This document shows, piece after piece, positions 45,238 to 53,979 of a stretch of 64,000 nt of DNA. The DNA is from Stenotrophomonas rhizophila (lineage in GTDB: Bacteria > Pseudomonadota > Gammaproteobacteria > Xanthomonadales > Xanthomonadaceae), in the NCBI RefSeq assembly GCF_007667275.1, contig NZ_VDQT01000002.1:985117-1049116 (forward strand), given 5' to 3'. The notes beneath the pieces were generated by a model that made no database searches, was not told where the DNA came from, and saw only the letters and a program-made list of their open reading frames with translations. The translations under genes were made by a program, and so were the position numbers. How positions within the stretch are numbered: position 1 is the stretch's first letter; each line of letters begins with the position of its first letter.

Positions 45238-46619
45238 GCAACAGCTTCCTCGATGGCAGCCAGGGTGGTCTGGGCCAGCAGGTCCAGGTGTTCGTCCTCC
45301 ACGCAGTAGGGAGGCATCCAGTACAGCACGTTGCCCAGCGGGCGCAGCACCACGCCCCGGCGCAGGGCCGCGTTGTAGGCCTTCAGCCCGACCCGCGCGG
45401 CGGCAGGGAAGGGCGTGCGCTTGTCGCCATTGCGGGTCAGTTCGAACGCCACCACCATGCCGGCCTGGCGCACGTCGGCCACGTGCGGGTGGTCGGTGAA
45501 CGGCGCCGCGAGGGCGCGCATGACCTCAGCCGTGCTTCGGTTGCGCGCGATCACGTCTTCGCTCGCGAAGATGTCCAGCGTGGCCAGCGCGGCGGCGCAT
45601 GCGAGCGGATTGCCGGTGTAGCTGTGCGAATGCAGGAAGGCGCGTTCGCGGCTGTCGTCCAGGAAGGCGTCGTACAGCGCCTGGGTGGCCAGCACCGCCG
45701 CCAGCGGCAGGAAGCCGCCGGTCAGGCCCTTGGACAGGCACAGCAGGTCGGGCATCACCCCGGCCTGTTCACAGGCGAACAGGGTGCCGGTGCGGCCAAA
45801 CCCGGTGGCGATCTCGTCGGCGATCAGGAACGCGCCGTTGGCATCGCACAGTTCGCGCGCGCGCTTCAGGTACACCGGGTCGTGCATGCGCATGCCGCCG
45901 GCGCACTGCAGGCGCGGTTCCAGGATCACCGCGCAGATCTCGCCCGGGTGCCGGTCGAACAGGTCGGCCAGCCGGTCGGCCGCTTCATGCGCACGCTGCG
46001 CCGCGCTCTGCCCGGGTTCGGCCAGGTACGCGTCCGGCGACGGCGCGAACAGCGCTTCGCTCAACAGCGGCGCGTACACGCGGCGATACAGCGGGATGTC
46101 GCCCACCGACAACGCGCCCAGGGTTTCGCCGTGGTAGCCGTTTTCCAGCGCCACGAAGCGGGTGCGCTGCGGTTCGCCGCGGTTGTGGAAATAATGGAAG
46201 GCCATCTTCAGCGCCACTTCGACCCCGGCTGACCCGTTGTCGGCGAAGAACACCTTCGACAGCGGCGCACGCCCGGCCTGGCGCGGCGCGATCGCCAGCA
46301 GTCGCTCGGCCAGCTGCACCGCCGGCTCGTGGCTGAAACCGGCCAGCATCACCTGTTCCAGCTGGGTCGCCTGGCGCGCGATGGCCGCGCCGATGCGCGG
46401 TTCGGCGTGGCCGAACAGATTGGTCCACCAGCTGCTGACCGCGTCAAGGTAGCGGTGGCCGTCATGATCGATCAGCCACGGGCCTTCACCTCGTGCAATC
46501 GGCACCAGCGGCAAGGTGTCAGGATGTTCACGCATCTGCGTGCACGGGTGCCACAGCACGGCCAGGTCGCGTTGCCGCCACTGGTCGGCCAGCGTGAGGG
46601 GGGCTGGGTCTGCTAGCAT
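45228..46619 (-). CDS. bioA: Adenosylmethionine-8-amino-7-oxononanoate transaminase BioA
   Basis: 463 residues; a class III aminotransferase with WHPCTQMREH and YLDAVSSWWTNLFGHAEPRI (BioA-specific), GYHGETLGALSVGD, LIADEIATGFGRTGT and PLP lysine K297 (LLCLSKGLTGGFLP). It transfers an amino group from S-adenosylmethionine to KAPA in biotin synthesis. The other bio genes are not in this window. Diverges from nudE across 62 bp. Confidence 0.95.
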   Translation of the reverse strand: MLADPAPLTLADQWRQRDLAVLWHPCTQMREHPDTLPLVPIARGEGPWLIDHDGHRYLDAVSSWWTNLFGHAEPRIGAAIARQATQLEQVMLAGFSHEPAVQLAERLLAIAPRQAGRAPLSKVFFADNGSAGVEVALKMAFHYFHNRGEPQRTRFVALENGYHGETLGALSVGDIPLYRRVYAPLLSEALFAPSPDAYLAEPGQSAAQRAHEAADRLADLFDRHPGEICAVILEPRLQCAGGMRMHDPVYLKRARELCDANGAFLIADEIATGFGRTGTLFACEQAGVMPDLLCLSKGLTGGFLPLAAVLATQALYDAFLDDSRERAFLHSHSYTGNPLACAAALATLDIFASEDVIARNRSTAEVMRALAAPFTDHPHVADVRQAGMVVAFELTRNGDKRTPFPAAARVGLKAYNAALRRGVVLRPLGNVLYWMPPYCVEDEHLDLLAQTTLAAIEEAVACA

Positions 46620-46681
46620 TTCGGGCTCATGGACACGTTTTCACCTGCCTGCATTCTATCGATCTCCAAGAGCCAGTTCGC

Positions 46682-47230
46682 ATGACCCGTCCGTTGCCCA
46701 CCATCCACCAGATCACGGACGAGGAAAGCGGCCCGTTCCAGCGCCAGCACCTGGACCTGGAGTTCTCCAACGGCGAACGCCGCCGCTTCGAACGCCTGGT
46801 CAGCCGTGGCCACGGTGCGGTGGTGGTGGTGCCGATGCTCGACGATGAGACCGTGCTGCTGGTGCGTGAATACGCGGCCGGCGTGCACCGTTACGAGCTG
46901 GGGCTGGTCAAGGGCCGCATCGATGCCGGCGAAACCCCGGCGCAGGCGGCCGACCGCGAACTGAAGGAAGAAGCCGGCTACGGTGCGCGCCGGATCGACG
47001 TGCTGCGCGCGATGACCCTGGCCCCGACCTACATGAGCCACCTGTCCTGGCTGGTGGTGGCGCGCGACCTGTACCCCGAACGGCTGGTCGGCGATGAGCC
47101 CGAAGAGCTGGAAGTGGTGCCGTGGAAACTGGCCGACCTGGACCAGCTGATGCTGCGCGAGGACTTCTCCGAAGGGCGCTCGCTGGCTGCGCTGTTCATC
47201 GCCCGGCAGTGGCTGGAACGCGGGGAATGA
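46682..47230 (+). CDS. nudE: ADP compounds hydrolase NudE (Nudix)
   Basis: 182 residues with a complete Nudix box (GRIDAGETPAQAADRELKEE followed by AGY). The VSRGHGAVVVVPMLDDETVL N-terminus matches NudE. Hydrolyses ADP-ribose, NADH and Ap3A. First of a nudE-cysQ-mazG-ynfA-like run with overlapping or near-touching genes, suggesting a nucleotide-housekeeping operon. Confidence 0.92.
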   Translation: MTRPLPTIHQITDEESGPFQRQHLDLEFSNGERRRFERLVSRGHGAVVVVPMLDDETVLLVREYAAGVHRYELGLVKGRIDAGETPAQAADRELKEEAGYGARRIDVLRAMTLAPTYMSHLSWLVVARDLYPERLVGDEPEELEVVPWKLADLDQLMLREDFSEGRSLAALFIARQWLERGE

Positions 47231-48030
47231 TCAAACTCACCACCGCGTTGCGCGAAACGGTGATCGCCATCGCCCAGGATGCCGCCGCGTCGATCATGGA
47301 CGTGTACGCCCGGCCGTTCGATGTCGAGATCAAGTCCGATAGCAGCCCGGTGACCGCCGCCGACCTTGCCGCCAACCAGGTGATCCTGCGTGGACTCGGC
47401 CAGCTCACCCCGGACCTGCCGATCCTGTCCGAGGAATCGGCGCAGGTGCCGTGGGAGGTGCGTCGGCACTGGGGCGCGTATTGGCTGGTCGACCCGCTCG
47501 ACGGCACCCGCGAGTTCGTCAAACGCAACGACGAGTTCAGCGTCAACATCGCGCTGATCTACCAGGGCGCACCCGCCTTCGGCGTGGTCCTGGCCCCGGT
47601 CAGCGGCGTCGCGTGGCACGCCATGCGCGGCGAACTGGCCTATCGCCGTGACGGCATGCACGACTCCGTGCTGCGCACCCGTACCCCGGCGCTGCCGCCG
47701 CTGCAGGTGGCTGCCAGCCGCTCGCACCGCAGCCCGCAGACCCAGGCGCTGCTCGAGCGCATGGGCGAGATCGAGGTGGTGGCGCAGGGCTCGTCGCTGA
47801 AGTTCTGTCGGCTGGCCGAGGGCACGCTGGACGTCTACCCGCGGTTGGGCCCGACCGCTGAATGGGACACCGCCGCCGGCCAGTGCGTGCTGCATGCCGC
47901 CGGCGGAGCGGTGCTGTCCGCCGCCACCGGCAAGCCGTTCCGCTACAACCGCCGCGAAAGCCTGTTGAATGGCGATTTCATCGCCCTGGGCGACACCCGC
48001 CTGCCGTGGCGCAGCTGGCTTCCCGACTGA
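47227..48030 (+). CDS. cysQ: 3'(2'),5'-bisphosphate nucleotidase CysQ
   Basis: 267 residues. Inositol monophosphatase fold with metal motifs SEES, WLVDPLDGTREFVKRNDEFS and EWDTAAGQCVLHAAGGAV. It dephosphorylates pAp (3'-phosphoadenosine 5'-phosphate) from sulfate assimilation and acyl-carrier metabolism. The ATG overlaps the nudE TGA (4 nt). Confidence 0.94.
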   Translation: MIKLTTALRETVIAIAQDAAASIMDVYARPFDVEIKSDSSPVTAADLAANQVILRGLGQLTPDLPILSEESAQVPWEVRRHWGAYWLVDPLDGTREFVKRNDEFSVNIALIYQGAPAFGVVLAPVSGVAWHAMRGELAYRRDGMHDSVLRTRTPALPPLQVAASRSHRSPQTQALLERMGEIEVVAQGSSLKFCRLAEGTLDVYPRLGPTAEWDTAAGQCVLHAAGGAVLSAATGKPFRYNRRESLLNGDFIALGDTRLPWRSWLPD

Positions 48031-48041
48031 CCGGAGCACTG

Positions 48042-48854
48042 ATGTCCGCACCTGCCGAACTCGACCGCCTGCTGGGCATCATGGCGCGCCTGCGCGATCC
48101 CCGGGACGGTTGCCCGTGGGACCTGCAGCAGGATTTCGCCAGCATCGCCCCGTACACCATCGAAGAAGCCTACGAAGTGGCCGACGCGATCGACCGGGGC
48201 GACCTCGACGATCTCTGCGATGAACTCGGCGACCTGCTGCTGCAGGTGGTGTTCCATGCGCAGATGGCCAGCGAGCAGGGCGCCTTCGGCTTTGCCGAGG
48301 TGGCCCGCGCGATCAGCGACAAGCTGCAGCGCCGGCACCCGCACGTGTTTGCGCAGGTCCAGGTCAAAGGGGCTGAAGACGTCAACAGCAACTGGGAAGC
48401 GATCAAGCGCCAGGAGCGCGCCGCCAAGGGCGATGCCGACCCCTCGGCGCTGGCCGGGATCGCGCGCGGGCTGCCGGAATGGCAGCGCGCGATGAAGCTG
48501 CAGGCGCGCGCGGCGCGGGTCGGCTTCGACTGGCCGGGCCCCGCTCCGGTGCTCGAGAAGGCGCGCGAGGAGCTGGACGAAGTGGCCGCCGAGTTCGCGC
48601 GCGGACCGGTGCAGGACAACCAGGCGCGGCTGCAGGAAGAACTGGGCGACCTGCTGTTCGTCTGCGCGAACCTGGCGCGGCATGCCGGCGTCGACGTGGG
48701 CGCGGCGCTGCGCCAGGCCAACCACAAGTTCGAGCGCCGTTTCCGCGCGATGGAAGCGCAGGCCGCGGCTGCCGGCCAGGCCATGGCCGCGCTCGACCTG
48801 GCGGCGCAGGAACGGCTCTGGGAGCAGGCCAAGGCTGCCGAAGGCACGCCGTGA
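48042..48854 (+). CDS. mazG: Nucleoside triphosphate pyrophosphohydrolase MazG
   Basis: 270 residues with two MazG repeats, each an E-E-x-D-E style metal helix pair: [12 protein letters not shown] with [16 protein letters not shown], and [10 protein letters not shown] with [18 protein letters not shown]. The CPWD motif near residue 25 and KFERRF near the end are standard. It removes damaged or excess NTPs. Last codons overlap the next gene (GTGA). Confidence 0.94.
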   Translation: MSAPAELDRLLGIMARLRDPRDGCPWDLQQDFASIAPYTIEEAYEVADAIDRGDLDDLCDELGDLLLQVVFHAQMASEQGAFGFAEVARAISDKLQRRHPHVFAQVQVKGAEDVNSNWEAIKRQERAAKGDADPSALAGIARGLPEWQRAMKLQARAARVGFDWPGPAPVLEKAREELDEVAAEFARGPVQDNQARLQEELGDLLFVCANLARHAGVDVGAALRQANHKFERRFRAMEAQAAAAGQAMAALDLAAQERLWEQAKAAEGTP

Positions 48855-49174
48855 AAACCCTGCTGCTGTTCGTGCTGACCGCCGTGGCCGAGATCGTCGG
48901 CTGTTACCTGCCGTGGCTGTGGCTGCGCCGCGATGGCAGCGCCTGGCTGCTGTTGCCGGCGGCCGCCAGCCTGGCCCTGTTCGCATGGCTGCTGACCCTG
49001 CACCCGGCCGCCAGCGGGCGCGTGTATGCGGCGTACGGCGGTGTCTATATCGGCACCGCGCTGGCCTGGCTGTGGGTGGTGGACGGCATCCGACCAGGCC
49101 GCTGGGACCTGCTCGGCGTCGGGCTGTGCCTGACCGGCATGGCGGTGATCATGTTCGCGCCGCGCGCGGCCTGA
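48851..49174 (+). CDS. YnfA/UPF0060 family membrane protein
   Basis: 107 residues, four predicted membrane helices. The N-terminus ([20 protein letters not shown]) and [17 protein letters not shown] are diagnostic of the UPF0060/YnfA family of small-multidrug-resistance-like proteins. GTG start overlapping the mazG stop by 4 nt. Transport function in this organism is untested; homologues are linked to small cation efflux. Confidence 0.9.
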   Translation: MKTLLLFVLTAVAEIVGCYLPWLWLRRDGSAWLLLPAAASLALFAWLLTLHPAASGRVYAAYGGVYIGTALAWLWVVDGIRPGRWDLLGVGLCLTGMAVIMFAPRAA

Positions 49175-49232
49175 GGCGGCACCCGGCGCATTCGGCGGTA
49201 TATTCGGGGTTACCCAGGGAAAGGAGTAGCCG

Positions 49233-50195
49233 ATGTTTCCGACCGTGCTGTTTTCATTGATCCTGGCCTTCGTGGCCGTGGTGATCCTGTTCAAGGCCGT
49301 GCGCATGGTGCCGCAGGGCTACGAATGGACGGTGGAGCGCTTCGGCCGCTACACCCACACCATGTCCCCCGGCCTGCACTTCCTGATCCCCATCGTGTAC
49401 GGCGTCGGCCGCAAGGTGAACATGATGGAGCAGGTGCTCGACGTGCCCAGCCAGGAAGTGATCACCAAGGACAACGCCGCGGTGCGCGTGGACGGGGTGG
49501 TGTTCTTCCAGGTGCTCGATGCCTCCAAGGCCGCCTACGAGGTCGCCAACCTGGAAGTGGCGATGATCGCGCTGGTGCAGACCAACATCCGTACCGTGAT
49601 CGGTTCGATGGACCTGGACGAATCGCTCAGCCAGCGCGAGGTGATCAACGCGCAGCTGCTCAGCGTGGTCGACCATGCCACCAACCCGTGGGGAGTGAAG
49701 GTCAACCGCATCGAGATCCGCGACATCCAGCCACCGCGCGACCTGCTTGATGCGATGGCGCGGCAGATGAAGGCCGAACGCGAAAAGCGCGCGCAGATCC
49801 TCGAAGCCGAAGGTTCCCGCCAGTCCGAGATCCTGCGCGCCGAAGGCGAAAAGCAGGCGGCGGTGCTGGAAGCGGAAGGCCGCAAGGAAGCCGCGTTCCG
49901 CGATGCGGAAGCGCGCGAGCGCCTGGCCGAGGCCGAAGCCAAGGCCACGGAAATGGTGTCCGGGGCGATCGCAAAGGGGGACGTGCAGGCCATCAACTAC
50001 TTCATCGCGCAGAAGTACGTGGAAGCGTTCAAGGAACTGGCCACCTCGCCGAACCAGAAGCTGGTGCTGATGCCGATGGAGGCCAGTGGCGTGATCGGGT
50101 CCATCGCCGGCGTCGCCGAACTGGCCAAGGAAGCGTTCGCCCGCCAGGAAGAGAAGAAGACCACGCGCGCGGTGCCGCCGCGCATCGGAGGCTGA
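49233..50195 (+). CDS. SPFH/band-7 (stomatin/QmcA-like) membrane protein
   Basis: 320 residues. One N-terminal membrane segment (LFSLILAFVAVVILFKAVRM) leads into a band-7 domain (VPQGYEWTVERFGRYTHTMS, PSQEVITKDNAAVRVDGVVF, NPWGVKVNRIEIRDIQPP). A long Ala/Glu coiled coil (EKRAQILEAEGSRQSEILRA) follows. Such proteins form ring-like scaffolds in membrane microdomains. It is paired with NfeD 1 nt downstream, a near-universal partnership. A TATATT element at about 49200 is a plausible -10. Confidence 0.92.
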   Translation: MFPTVLFSLILAFVAVVILFKAVRMVPQGYEWTVERFGRYTHTMSPGLHFLIPIVYGVGRKVNMMEQVLDVPSQEVITKDNAAVRVDGVVFFQVLDASKAAYEVANLEVAMIALVQTNIRTVIGSMDLDESLSQREVINAQLLSVVDHATNPWGVKVNRIEIRDIQPPRDLLDAMARQMKAEREKRAQILEAEGSRQSEILRAEGEKQAAVLEAEGRKEAAFRDAEARERLAEAEAKATEMVSGAIAKGDVQAINYFIAQKYVEAFKELATSPNQKLVLMPMEASGVIGSIAGVAELAKEAFARQEEKKTTRAVPPRIGG

Positions 50196-50196
50196 G

Positions 50197-50628
50197 ATGC
50201 GCTGGGAAGTGGTCGGGTGGGGCGCGCTGGCGCTGGTGCTGTTCGCCGCCGAGGCGCTCGCGCCGGGCGCGTTCATGCTGTGGATCGGCATTGGTGCCGC
50301 CGCCGTGTTCGTGCTGGTCGCGGTGTTCGCCGACATCCCGCTGCTGTGGCAGGTGGTCGCCTTCGTGCTGCTCAGCGTGGTGTCGATCCAGTGCTACCGG
50401 CAGTGGTGGCGCAAGCGCGCGCGTGCGAGCGACGCGCCGCTGTTGAACCGCCGCGCCGAGCAGCTGGTCGGGCGGGTGGTGGTGCTCGACCAGCCGATCA
50501 TCGTCGGCAAGGGCCGGGCCAAGGTCGACGATGCGTTCTGGGTGGTCGCCGGGCCCGACCTGCCGGCGGGGACGCCGGTGCGCGTGGTGGCCGTGGATGG
50601 GATGACGCTGAAAGTCCAAGAGGCCTGA
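50197..50628 (+). CDS. NfeD family membrane protein
   Basis: 143 residues: two or three membrane segments (WGALALVLFAAEALAPGAFM, IPLLWQVVAFVLLSVVSI) followed by a small beta-barrel OB-like domain (VGRVVVLDQPIIVGKGRAKV). Short-form NfeD lacking the ClpP-class protease domain. It works with the band-7 protein encoded immediately upstream. Confidence 0.9.
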   Translation: MRWEVVGWGALALVLFAAEALAPGAFMLWIGIGAAAVFVLVAVFADIPLLWQVVAFVLLSVVSIQCYRQWWRKRARASDAPLLNRRAEQLVGRVVVLDQPIIVGKGRAKVDDAFWVVAGPDLPAGTPVRVVAVDGMTLKVQEA

Positions 50629-50632
50629 CGGT

Positions 50633-50757
50633 GCAGCCACGCAAGGCGTGGCTCTACGGTGGCAATGCGGGCGCTGGCGTAGAGCCACGCCCTGCGTGGC
50701 TGCGCTCTACGGTGGCAATCCGGGCTCTGGCGTAGAGCCACGCCCTGCGTGGCTGCG
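50633..50757. repeat. Cluster of three SMAG units with a 53-bp tandem duplication
   Basis: Units lie at 50633-50657 (minus orientation), 50679-50703 and 50732-50756 (plus orientation, GTAGAGCCACGCCCTGCGTG core). The 53-bp segments 50652-50704 and 50705-50757 are direct duplicates with two base differences. They fill the gap after nfeD. Confidence 0.9.
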
Positions 50758-50854
50758 CAATGCCGGACAACGAGGGATGGCGCACCGCCGCAGGCGTTGA
50801 CGGAGCGGTTCTGGGATAATGACGACCTGCATTTTCATCCCCCGGACCGTGGTC

Positions 50855-51967
50855 ATGACCCAGAAGACGCTACTCAACGATACCCACCGCGCGCTCGGCG
50901 CCAAAATGGTCGATTTCGGCGGTTGGGACATGCCCATCCATTACGGGTCGCAGTTGGACGAGCACCATCTGGTGCGTGCCGACGCCGGCATGTTCGACGT
51001 CAGCCACATGACCGTTGTCGACCTGCGTGGCGGGGACGTGCGCGCATTCCTGCGCCGCCTGCTGGCCAACTCGGTGGACAAGCTGAAGGTGCCGGGCAAG
51101 GCGCTGTACTCCTGCATGCTCAACGCGCAGGGCGGGGTGATCGACGACCTGATCGTCTACTACCTGGCCGACGACTTCTTCCGCATGGTGGTCAACGCCT
51201 CCACCCGTGAGAAGGACCTGGCCTGGATCCGCGAGCAGGCCGCCGCCTTCGACGTGCAGGTGACCGAGCGCGAAGACCTGGCCATCATCGCGGTGCAGGG
51301 CCCGACAGCGCGCGACAAGGTGATCGGCCTGGTCGCAGAAGGTGACCGTGCCGCGCTGCAGAAGCTGGGTCGTTTCGCCGCGGTCGAAGCCACCGCCGCC
51401 AGCGGCGCGCCGCTGTTCGTCGCCCGCACCGGTTACACCGGCGAAGACGGCTTCGAGATCCTGGTCGCACAGGACCAGGTGGTCGCGTTCTGGAACGCGC
51501 TGGCGTCGGCCGGCGTGCGGCCGGCCGGACTGGGTGCGCGCGACACGCTGCGCCTGGAAGCGGGCATGAACCTGTATGGCCAGGACATGGACGAGGCGAT
51601 CAGCCCGTTCGAGGCGGCGCTGGCCTGGACCGTGGCACTGGACGAAGGCCGCGACTTCATCGGTCGCGACGTCCTTGAAGCACAGAAGGCAGCCGGCGAT
51701 GCCCGCCAGATGATCGGCCTGGTGATGGACGAGAAGGGCGTGCTGCGCCACGGCCAGGTGGTTCTGACCGCCAGCGGCAGCGGCGAGATCCTGTCCGGTA
51801 CGTTCTCGCCGACCCTGGGCAAGGGCATCGCGTTCGCGCGCGTGCCGGCCGGTGAGCTGGGCCAGGTGCACGTGGACATCCGCGGCAGGCAGGTGCCGGT
51901 GCGCGTGGTGAAATTCCCGTTCGTGCGCGAAGGCCAGGCCCAGCCTGGCGTGCTGGGCGACGGCTGA
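50855..51967 (+). CDS. gcvT: Glycine cleavage system aminomethyltransferase GcvT
   Basis: 370 residues from the ATG at 50855, which aligns with the family N-terminus ([20 protein letters not shown]). An upstream ATG at 50819 is less likely. Motifs: [14 protein letters not shown], tetrahydrofolate-binding region with [13 protein letters not shown], and [17 protein letters not shown]-protein takes the aminomethyl group from the H protein lipoyl arm to make methylene-THF. gcvH follows after a 100-bp gap with a hairpin and its own promoter-like element. gcvP is not in the window, and I see no glycine riboswitch upstream. Confidence 0.95.
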   Translation: MTQKTLLNDTHRALGAKMVDFGGWDMPIHYGSQLDEHHLVRADAGMFDVSHMTVVDLRGGDVRAFLRRLLANSVDKLKVPGKALYSCMLNAQGGVIDDLIVYYLADDFFRMVVNASTREKDLAWIREQAAAFDVQVTEREDLAIIAVQGPTARDKVIGLVAEGDRAALQKLGRFAAVEATAASGAPLFVARTGYTGEDGFEILVAQDQVVAFWNALASAGVRPAGLGARDTLRLEAGMNLYGQDMDEAISPFEAALAWTVALDEGRDFIGRDVLEAQKAAGDARQMIGLVMDEKGVLRHGQVVLTASGSGEILSGTFSPTLGKGIAFARVPAGELGQVHVDIRGRQVPVRVVKFPFVREGQAQPGVLGDG

Positions 51968-51982
51968 GCCCGCATGTTCTGC

Positions 51983-52023
51983 CCGGCGCCTGCTGTCGAC
52001 AGGCAGGCGCCGGTGGTTACACT
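51983..52023 (+). promoter_or_regulatory. Hairpin and promoter-like element between gcvT and gcvH
   Basis: An 11-bp stem CCGGCGCCTGC with its complement (51983-51993 / 52003-52013) lies 16 nt after the gcvT stop. Within and just after it, TCGACA (51996-52001), a 16-bp spacer and TACACT (52018-52023) make a reasonable sigma-70 promoter for gcvH. Confidence 0.5.
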
Positions 52024-52067
52024 ACCCCCGTTTCCCTGACCCCCCTGAAATTTTTCGGAGCAGTGCC

Positions 52068-52463
52068 ATGAGCGAGATCCCCGGCGACCTCAAATTCCTC
52101 AAGTCCCACGAGTGGGCGCGCGTCGAAGGCAACGGCCGCGTCACCGTCGGCATTTCCGACCATGCCCAGGGCCTGCTGGGCGACCTGGTCTATGTCGAGC
52201 TGCCGGAAGTCGGCGCCGATGCGAAGGCCAACGAAGCGATCGCGGTGGTCGAGTCGGTCAAGGCTGCCTCGGACGTGTACAGCCCGGTCTCCGGCACCGT
52301 GGTCGAGGTCAACAGCGGCCTGGCCGACAAGCCGGAAACCATCAACGAAGATGCCTACGGCGACGGCTGGCTGTTCGTGGTCGAACTGTCCAACAAGGAC
52401 GAGTTGAACGACCTGCTGGAACCGGACGACTACGCCGGAACGCTGGACGACGAGGACAACTGA
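52068..52463 (+). CDS. gcvH: Glycine cleavage system H protein
   Basis: 131 residues. Lipoyl-carrier fold with the lipoylated lysine K65 in [14 protein letters not shown]. The N-terminus ([20 protein letters not shown]) and the C-terminal [10 protein letters not shown] are typical. It shuttles the methylamine group among P, T and L proteins. Ends at a strong rho-independent terminator. Confidence 0.96.
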   Translation: MSEIPGDLKFLKSHEWARVEGNGRVTVGISDHAQGLLGDLVYVELPEVGADAKANEAIAVVESVKAASDVYSPVSGTVVEVNSGLADKPETINEDAYGDGWLFVVELSNKDELNDLLEPDDYAGTLDDEDN

Positions 52464-52482
52464 TCCTCGCCAGCTGGAACAG

Positions 52483-52513
52483 AAACGGCCGCCCGGTGCG
52501 GCCGTTTTTTTTT
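52483..52513 (+). terminator. Rho-independent terminator after gcvH
   Basis: AAACGGCCGC stem with CCGGT loop and complement followed by a run of nine or more T; 20 nt past the gcvH stop. Confidence 0.92.
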
Positions 52514-53213
52514 GCCCGGCGCCGCTCGGGACGGTCGTCGATGCACGTAACCGGCAAGATCCACGCGCCGCGAGGGCGGCAAAAGTTTGCGCAGTTGCGC
52601 GAATCCGGACGCAAAAAGCGTTGCCGGATGTGAAAAGTTTTCGCCCCTGTTGTGCTGCCGTGCGGGAAGCGTCGGCGCGCCCGACGCCGCGCACGCCGCG
52701 TCGATGCGTTGGCGCACGCGCCTCGCATGCGGCGCAGGCGAAAGTGCTTCTTTTAAGTGCTTTTCCTTCGGCGCGTCGGCGAACGCGTCGCTGCGACTGC
52801 GTGTCCGGAGCGGTTCGACCGGGTGCCGCAGGGTGCTCGACGAGGCGGCAGGCGAGGTGCATTGGACGCCCGCCATGTGAAAATTTTTCGCGGGGGTTGT
52901 TGACAGTCAAAAAAAGCGTGATTAGGTTTCGCCCAGCAGACCTTGCCTGCGAAACGAGCCAACCGAATCGACATCCAGTCGCGAAGCACAACCAGGTCAT
53001 CCACCGCACGTCCGAGGACGGTGGAGTCGGGTTCGCTTCCTCCGGTGAAACGCAAGCTCACCCCACATTCGATATCTGCCTGGCATCCACTGGCCGGTAT
53101 CCCCGTATCCGTCACGACGCGCATGACGCGACGGCGGTCCCCGCAGGCAACAACCGCGGGTTTGCTTTACCTGGGCGTTTCAACTCCATAGATCACTGAC
53201 GAGGAGCCATCCC
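52514..53213. other. 700-bp gene-free region upstream of the histone H1-like gene
   Basis: No frame here looks coding in composition. Three short AT palindromic motifs stand out: GCAAAAGTTTGCGC (52579-52592), GTGAAAAGTTTTCGC (from 52631) and GTGAAAATTTTTCGC (from 52878). The last two share ATGTGAAAA..TTTTCGC and are 247 bp apart. The only good promoter is at 52900-52928, implying a leader of roughly 280 nt for the downstream gene. The rest, including 52645-52870, shows nothing I can name. Confidence 0.6.
52900..52928 (+). promoter_or_regulatory. Predicted sigma-70 promoter for the histone H1-like gene
   Basis: A perfect TTGACA at 52900-52905, a 17-bp spacer and TAGGTT at 52923-52928. It sits 10 bp downstream of the AT palindrome at 52879-52890, so a regulator there could act on it. 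Confidence 0.6.
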
Positions 53214-53753
53214 ATGGCAACCAAGAAAGCTGCGAAGAAAAAGCCGGCCGCGAAAAAGGCCGTAAAGAAGGTCGCCAAGAAGGCGGCTGCCAAGAAGGCC
53301 GTGAAGAAGGTAGCCAAGAAGGCGGCTGCCAAGAAGACGGTGAAGAAGGCAGCCAAGAAGGCGACTGCCCGCAAGGCAGTGAAGAAGACGGCAAAGAAGG
53401 CGGTCCGCAAGGTCGCCAAGAAGGCCGCCGCCAAGAAGACCGCGAAGAAGGCAGTGAAGAAGACGGCGAAGAAGGCAGTCCGCAAGACCGCCAAGAAGGC
53501 CGCCGCCAAGAAGACCGCCAAGAAAGCCGTCCGCAAGGTAGCCAAGAAGGCCGCTGCCAAGAAGACCGCCAAGAAGGCCGTCCGCAAGGTAGCCAAGAAG
53601 GCCACCGCCAAGAAGGCTACCGCGCGCAAGCCGGCCGCCAAGAAGGCGTCGGCCAAGAAGGCAGTGAAGAAGGTCGCCAAGCGCAAGCCGGCGGTCCGCA
53701 AGAAGAAGGCTGCAGCGGTCGCGCTGCCGGCAACCCCGGCACCGCTGATCTGA
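53214..53753 (+). CDS. Lysine/alanine-rich histone H1-like DNA-binding protein
   Basis: 179 residues composed largely of AAKK, VAKKA and AVKK(V/T)-type repeats, extremely basic. The first residues are MATKKAAKKKPAAKKAVKK, and the tail is neutral and hydrophobic (VALPATPAPLI). It resembles the histone H1-like/HctB proteins common in Xanthomonadales, and AlgP-type proteins of Pseudomonas. It probably binds and compacts DNA or RNA non-specifically. GAGGAG precedes the ATG. The coding DNA is itself repetitive (GCCAAGAAGGC units), so copy number may vary between strains. It is followed by a terminator. Confidence 0.88.
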   Translation: MATKKAAKKKPAAKKAVKKVAKKAAAKKAVKKVAKKAAAKKTVKKAAKKATARKAVKKTAKKAVRKVAKKAAAKKTAKKAVKKTAKKAVRKTAKKAAAKKTAKKAVRKVAKKAAAKKTAKKAVRKVAKKATAKKATARKPAAKKASAKKAVKKVAKRKPAVRKKKAAAVALPATPAPLI

Positions 53754-53776
53754 TCGATTCCCGATAGCCGTACCTG

Positions 53777-53813
53777 AAACCCCTTCCGGCGCCCAGCGGG
53801 AGGGGTTTTTTTT
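53777..53813 (+). terminator. Rho-independent terminator after the histone H1-like gene
   Basis: 10-bp stem AACCCCTTCC / GGGAGGGGTT followed by eight T, 24 nt past the stop codon. Confidence 0.9.
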
Positions 53814-53840
53814 GCTGCGCAAAAAAATCCCCTCCCGCGA

Positions 53841-53920
53841 GGGATCAACGAACGTTGATCCCGACGGTAGCGCCGACTGTCAGTCGGCCCAGGCGGTCCC
53901 GGAGCCGGCCAGCGGCCGGC
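53841..53920. repeat. SMAG-type composite repeat (three hairpins)
   Basis: GGGATCAACG-AA-CGTTGATCCC (53841-53862), GTAG-headed GCCGACTG-T-CAGTCGGC (53867-53888) and GCCGGCC-AGC-GGCCGGC (53904-53920) lie in the convergent gap between the H1-like gene and the beta-lactamase-like gene. Confidence 0.75.
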
Positions 53921-53923
53921 CCC

Positions 53924-53953
53924 AAAAAAAAAGGCGACCCGTAGGCCGCCTTT
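53924..53953 (-). terminator. Rho-independent terminator for the beta-lactamase-like gene
   Basis: On the minus strand AAAGGCGGCC-TACG-GGTCGCCTTT followed by a run of T; 26 nt past the stop at 53980. Confidence 0.88.
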
Positions 53954-53979
53954 GTTCGAGAAGATAAAACCGTCGCCAA

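Noticed and set aside
50633..50757. CRISPR array
   Set aside because: The repeats are GTAG-headed inverted repeats in both orientations with no regular unique spacers, and there are no cas genes in the window.
50758..50854. Glycine riboswitch before gcvT
   Set aside because: No tandem aptamer-like conserved sequences; the gap is under 100 bp and is preceded by SMAG repeats.
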